NCBI GenBank assembly: GCA_019931245.1
Contig: JAINDL010000058.1
Coordinates: forward strand, 1 to 62,461
DNA length: 62,461 bases
Reading direction: 5' to 3'
DNA from: Bryobacteraceae bacterium CoA2 C42
GTDB lineage: Bacteria > Acidobacteriota > Terriglobia > Bryobacterales > Bryobacteraceae
The position numbers and the translations under genes are program-made. Of the stretch, positions 62,327 through 62,461 are shown in pieces; position 1 is the first letter of the stretch, and each line of letters begins with the position of its first letter. The notes under the pieces were generated by a model. That model made no database searches, was not told where the DNA came from, and was given only the letters and a program-made list of their open reading frames with translations.

Positions 62327-62461
62327 ATGGCCTCCCTCATCGCCAAGAAGAGAGCCAACACCCTCTATTACTACGTCGTCGAAAGCGCCCGCGTCGACGG
62401 CAAACCCCGCATCGTCCACCAAACCTACCTCGGCACCGCCGAACGCGTCGCCGCCCTCATC
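62327..62461 (+). CDS. IS1634-like transposase N-terminal part, cut by the window edge
   Basis: 45 codons from ATG 62327 to the edge: MASLIAKKRANTLYYYVVES, ARVDGKPRIVHQTYLGTAER. This is the typical start of IS1634/IS4-like DDE transposases. Its plus-strand text is C-rich, unlike its neighbours. The 108 bases before it hold no gene and probably contain the IS left end. Confidence 0.85.
   Translation, partial: MASLIAKKRANTLYYYVVESARVDGKPRIVHQTYLGTAERVAALI

Overview
The window looks like chromosomal DNA of a high-GC acidobacterium of the Bryobacterales / Solibacter type. This is inferred from gene content: secreted DUF1552 and DUF1592 proteins, leucine-rich repeat proteins, an Oar-like TonB-dependent receptor, secreted Gfo/Idh/MocA and sugar-isomerase relatives with twin-arginine-like leaders, and a subtilase ending in WGDS repeats. 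No rRNA, tRNA or CRISPR array was seen. Both window edges cut insertion-sequence transposases of different families.

Layout. 0-5.1 kb: an IS transposase fragment, a membrane-anchored protein with a degenerate GGDEF-like domain, and a large UPF0182 membrane protein. 5.1-15.6 kb is a gene graveyard. It holds a decayed small gene, a frameshifted IS110 transposase followed by a 178-bp tandem repeat, a broken sulfatase, one intact secreted subtilase, a heavily frameshifted M36 metallopeptidase carrying a 97-bp tandem duplication, and half of a zinc alcohol dehydrogenase. From about 7.46 to 15.07 kb the plus strand turns C-rich while it is G-rich on both sides, so this block appears to have been inverted or imported.

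15.6-25.5 kb looks like a sulfated-glycan / sugar-acid locus: a BNR sialidase-like protein, a sulfatase and a TonB-dependent receptor, divergent from a GntR/FCD regulator. Two near-identical palindromes and a promoter with a perfect -35 box lie between receptor and regulator. Two enolase-superfamily dehydratases follow. The dehydratases are the last genes of a tightly overlapping minus-strand operon that starts with a DUF1592 haem-motif protein, a DUF1552 protein and two LRR proteins (23.1-31.6 kb).

31.6-43.6 kb, mostly minus strand: glycerophosphodiesterase, a secreted unknown, a secreted beta-propeller protein, an S55 (SpoIVB-type) protein whose motif order is permuted, a Gfo/Idh/MocA oxidoreductase and a LytS-type histidine kinase. 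The plus-strand ribA follows, then an overlapping operon of a small protein, a class I amidotransferase, a DinG helicase, a PTPS/QueD-like enzyme and a YkgJ-type protein. 43.6-62.4 kb, mostly plus strand and mostly housekeeping: sugar isomerase, CbiX, ferredoxin reductase-like protein, PfkB kinase, EamA transporter, hydroxyacid dehydrogenase, P-type ATPase with a divergent CBS protein, AsnB, an ArnT-like glycosyltransferase, a site-2 protease, glycerate kinase, shikimate kinase, an SDR, a Lon N-domain protein, a HAD hydrolase and a small flagellar-rod-like protein.

All calls come from reading the sequence. No database search was run.
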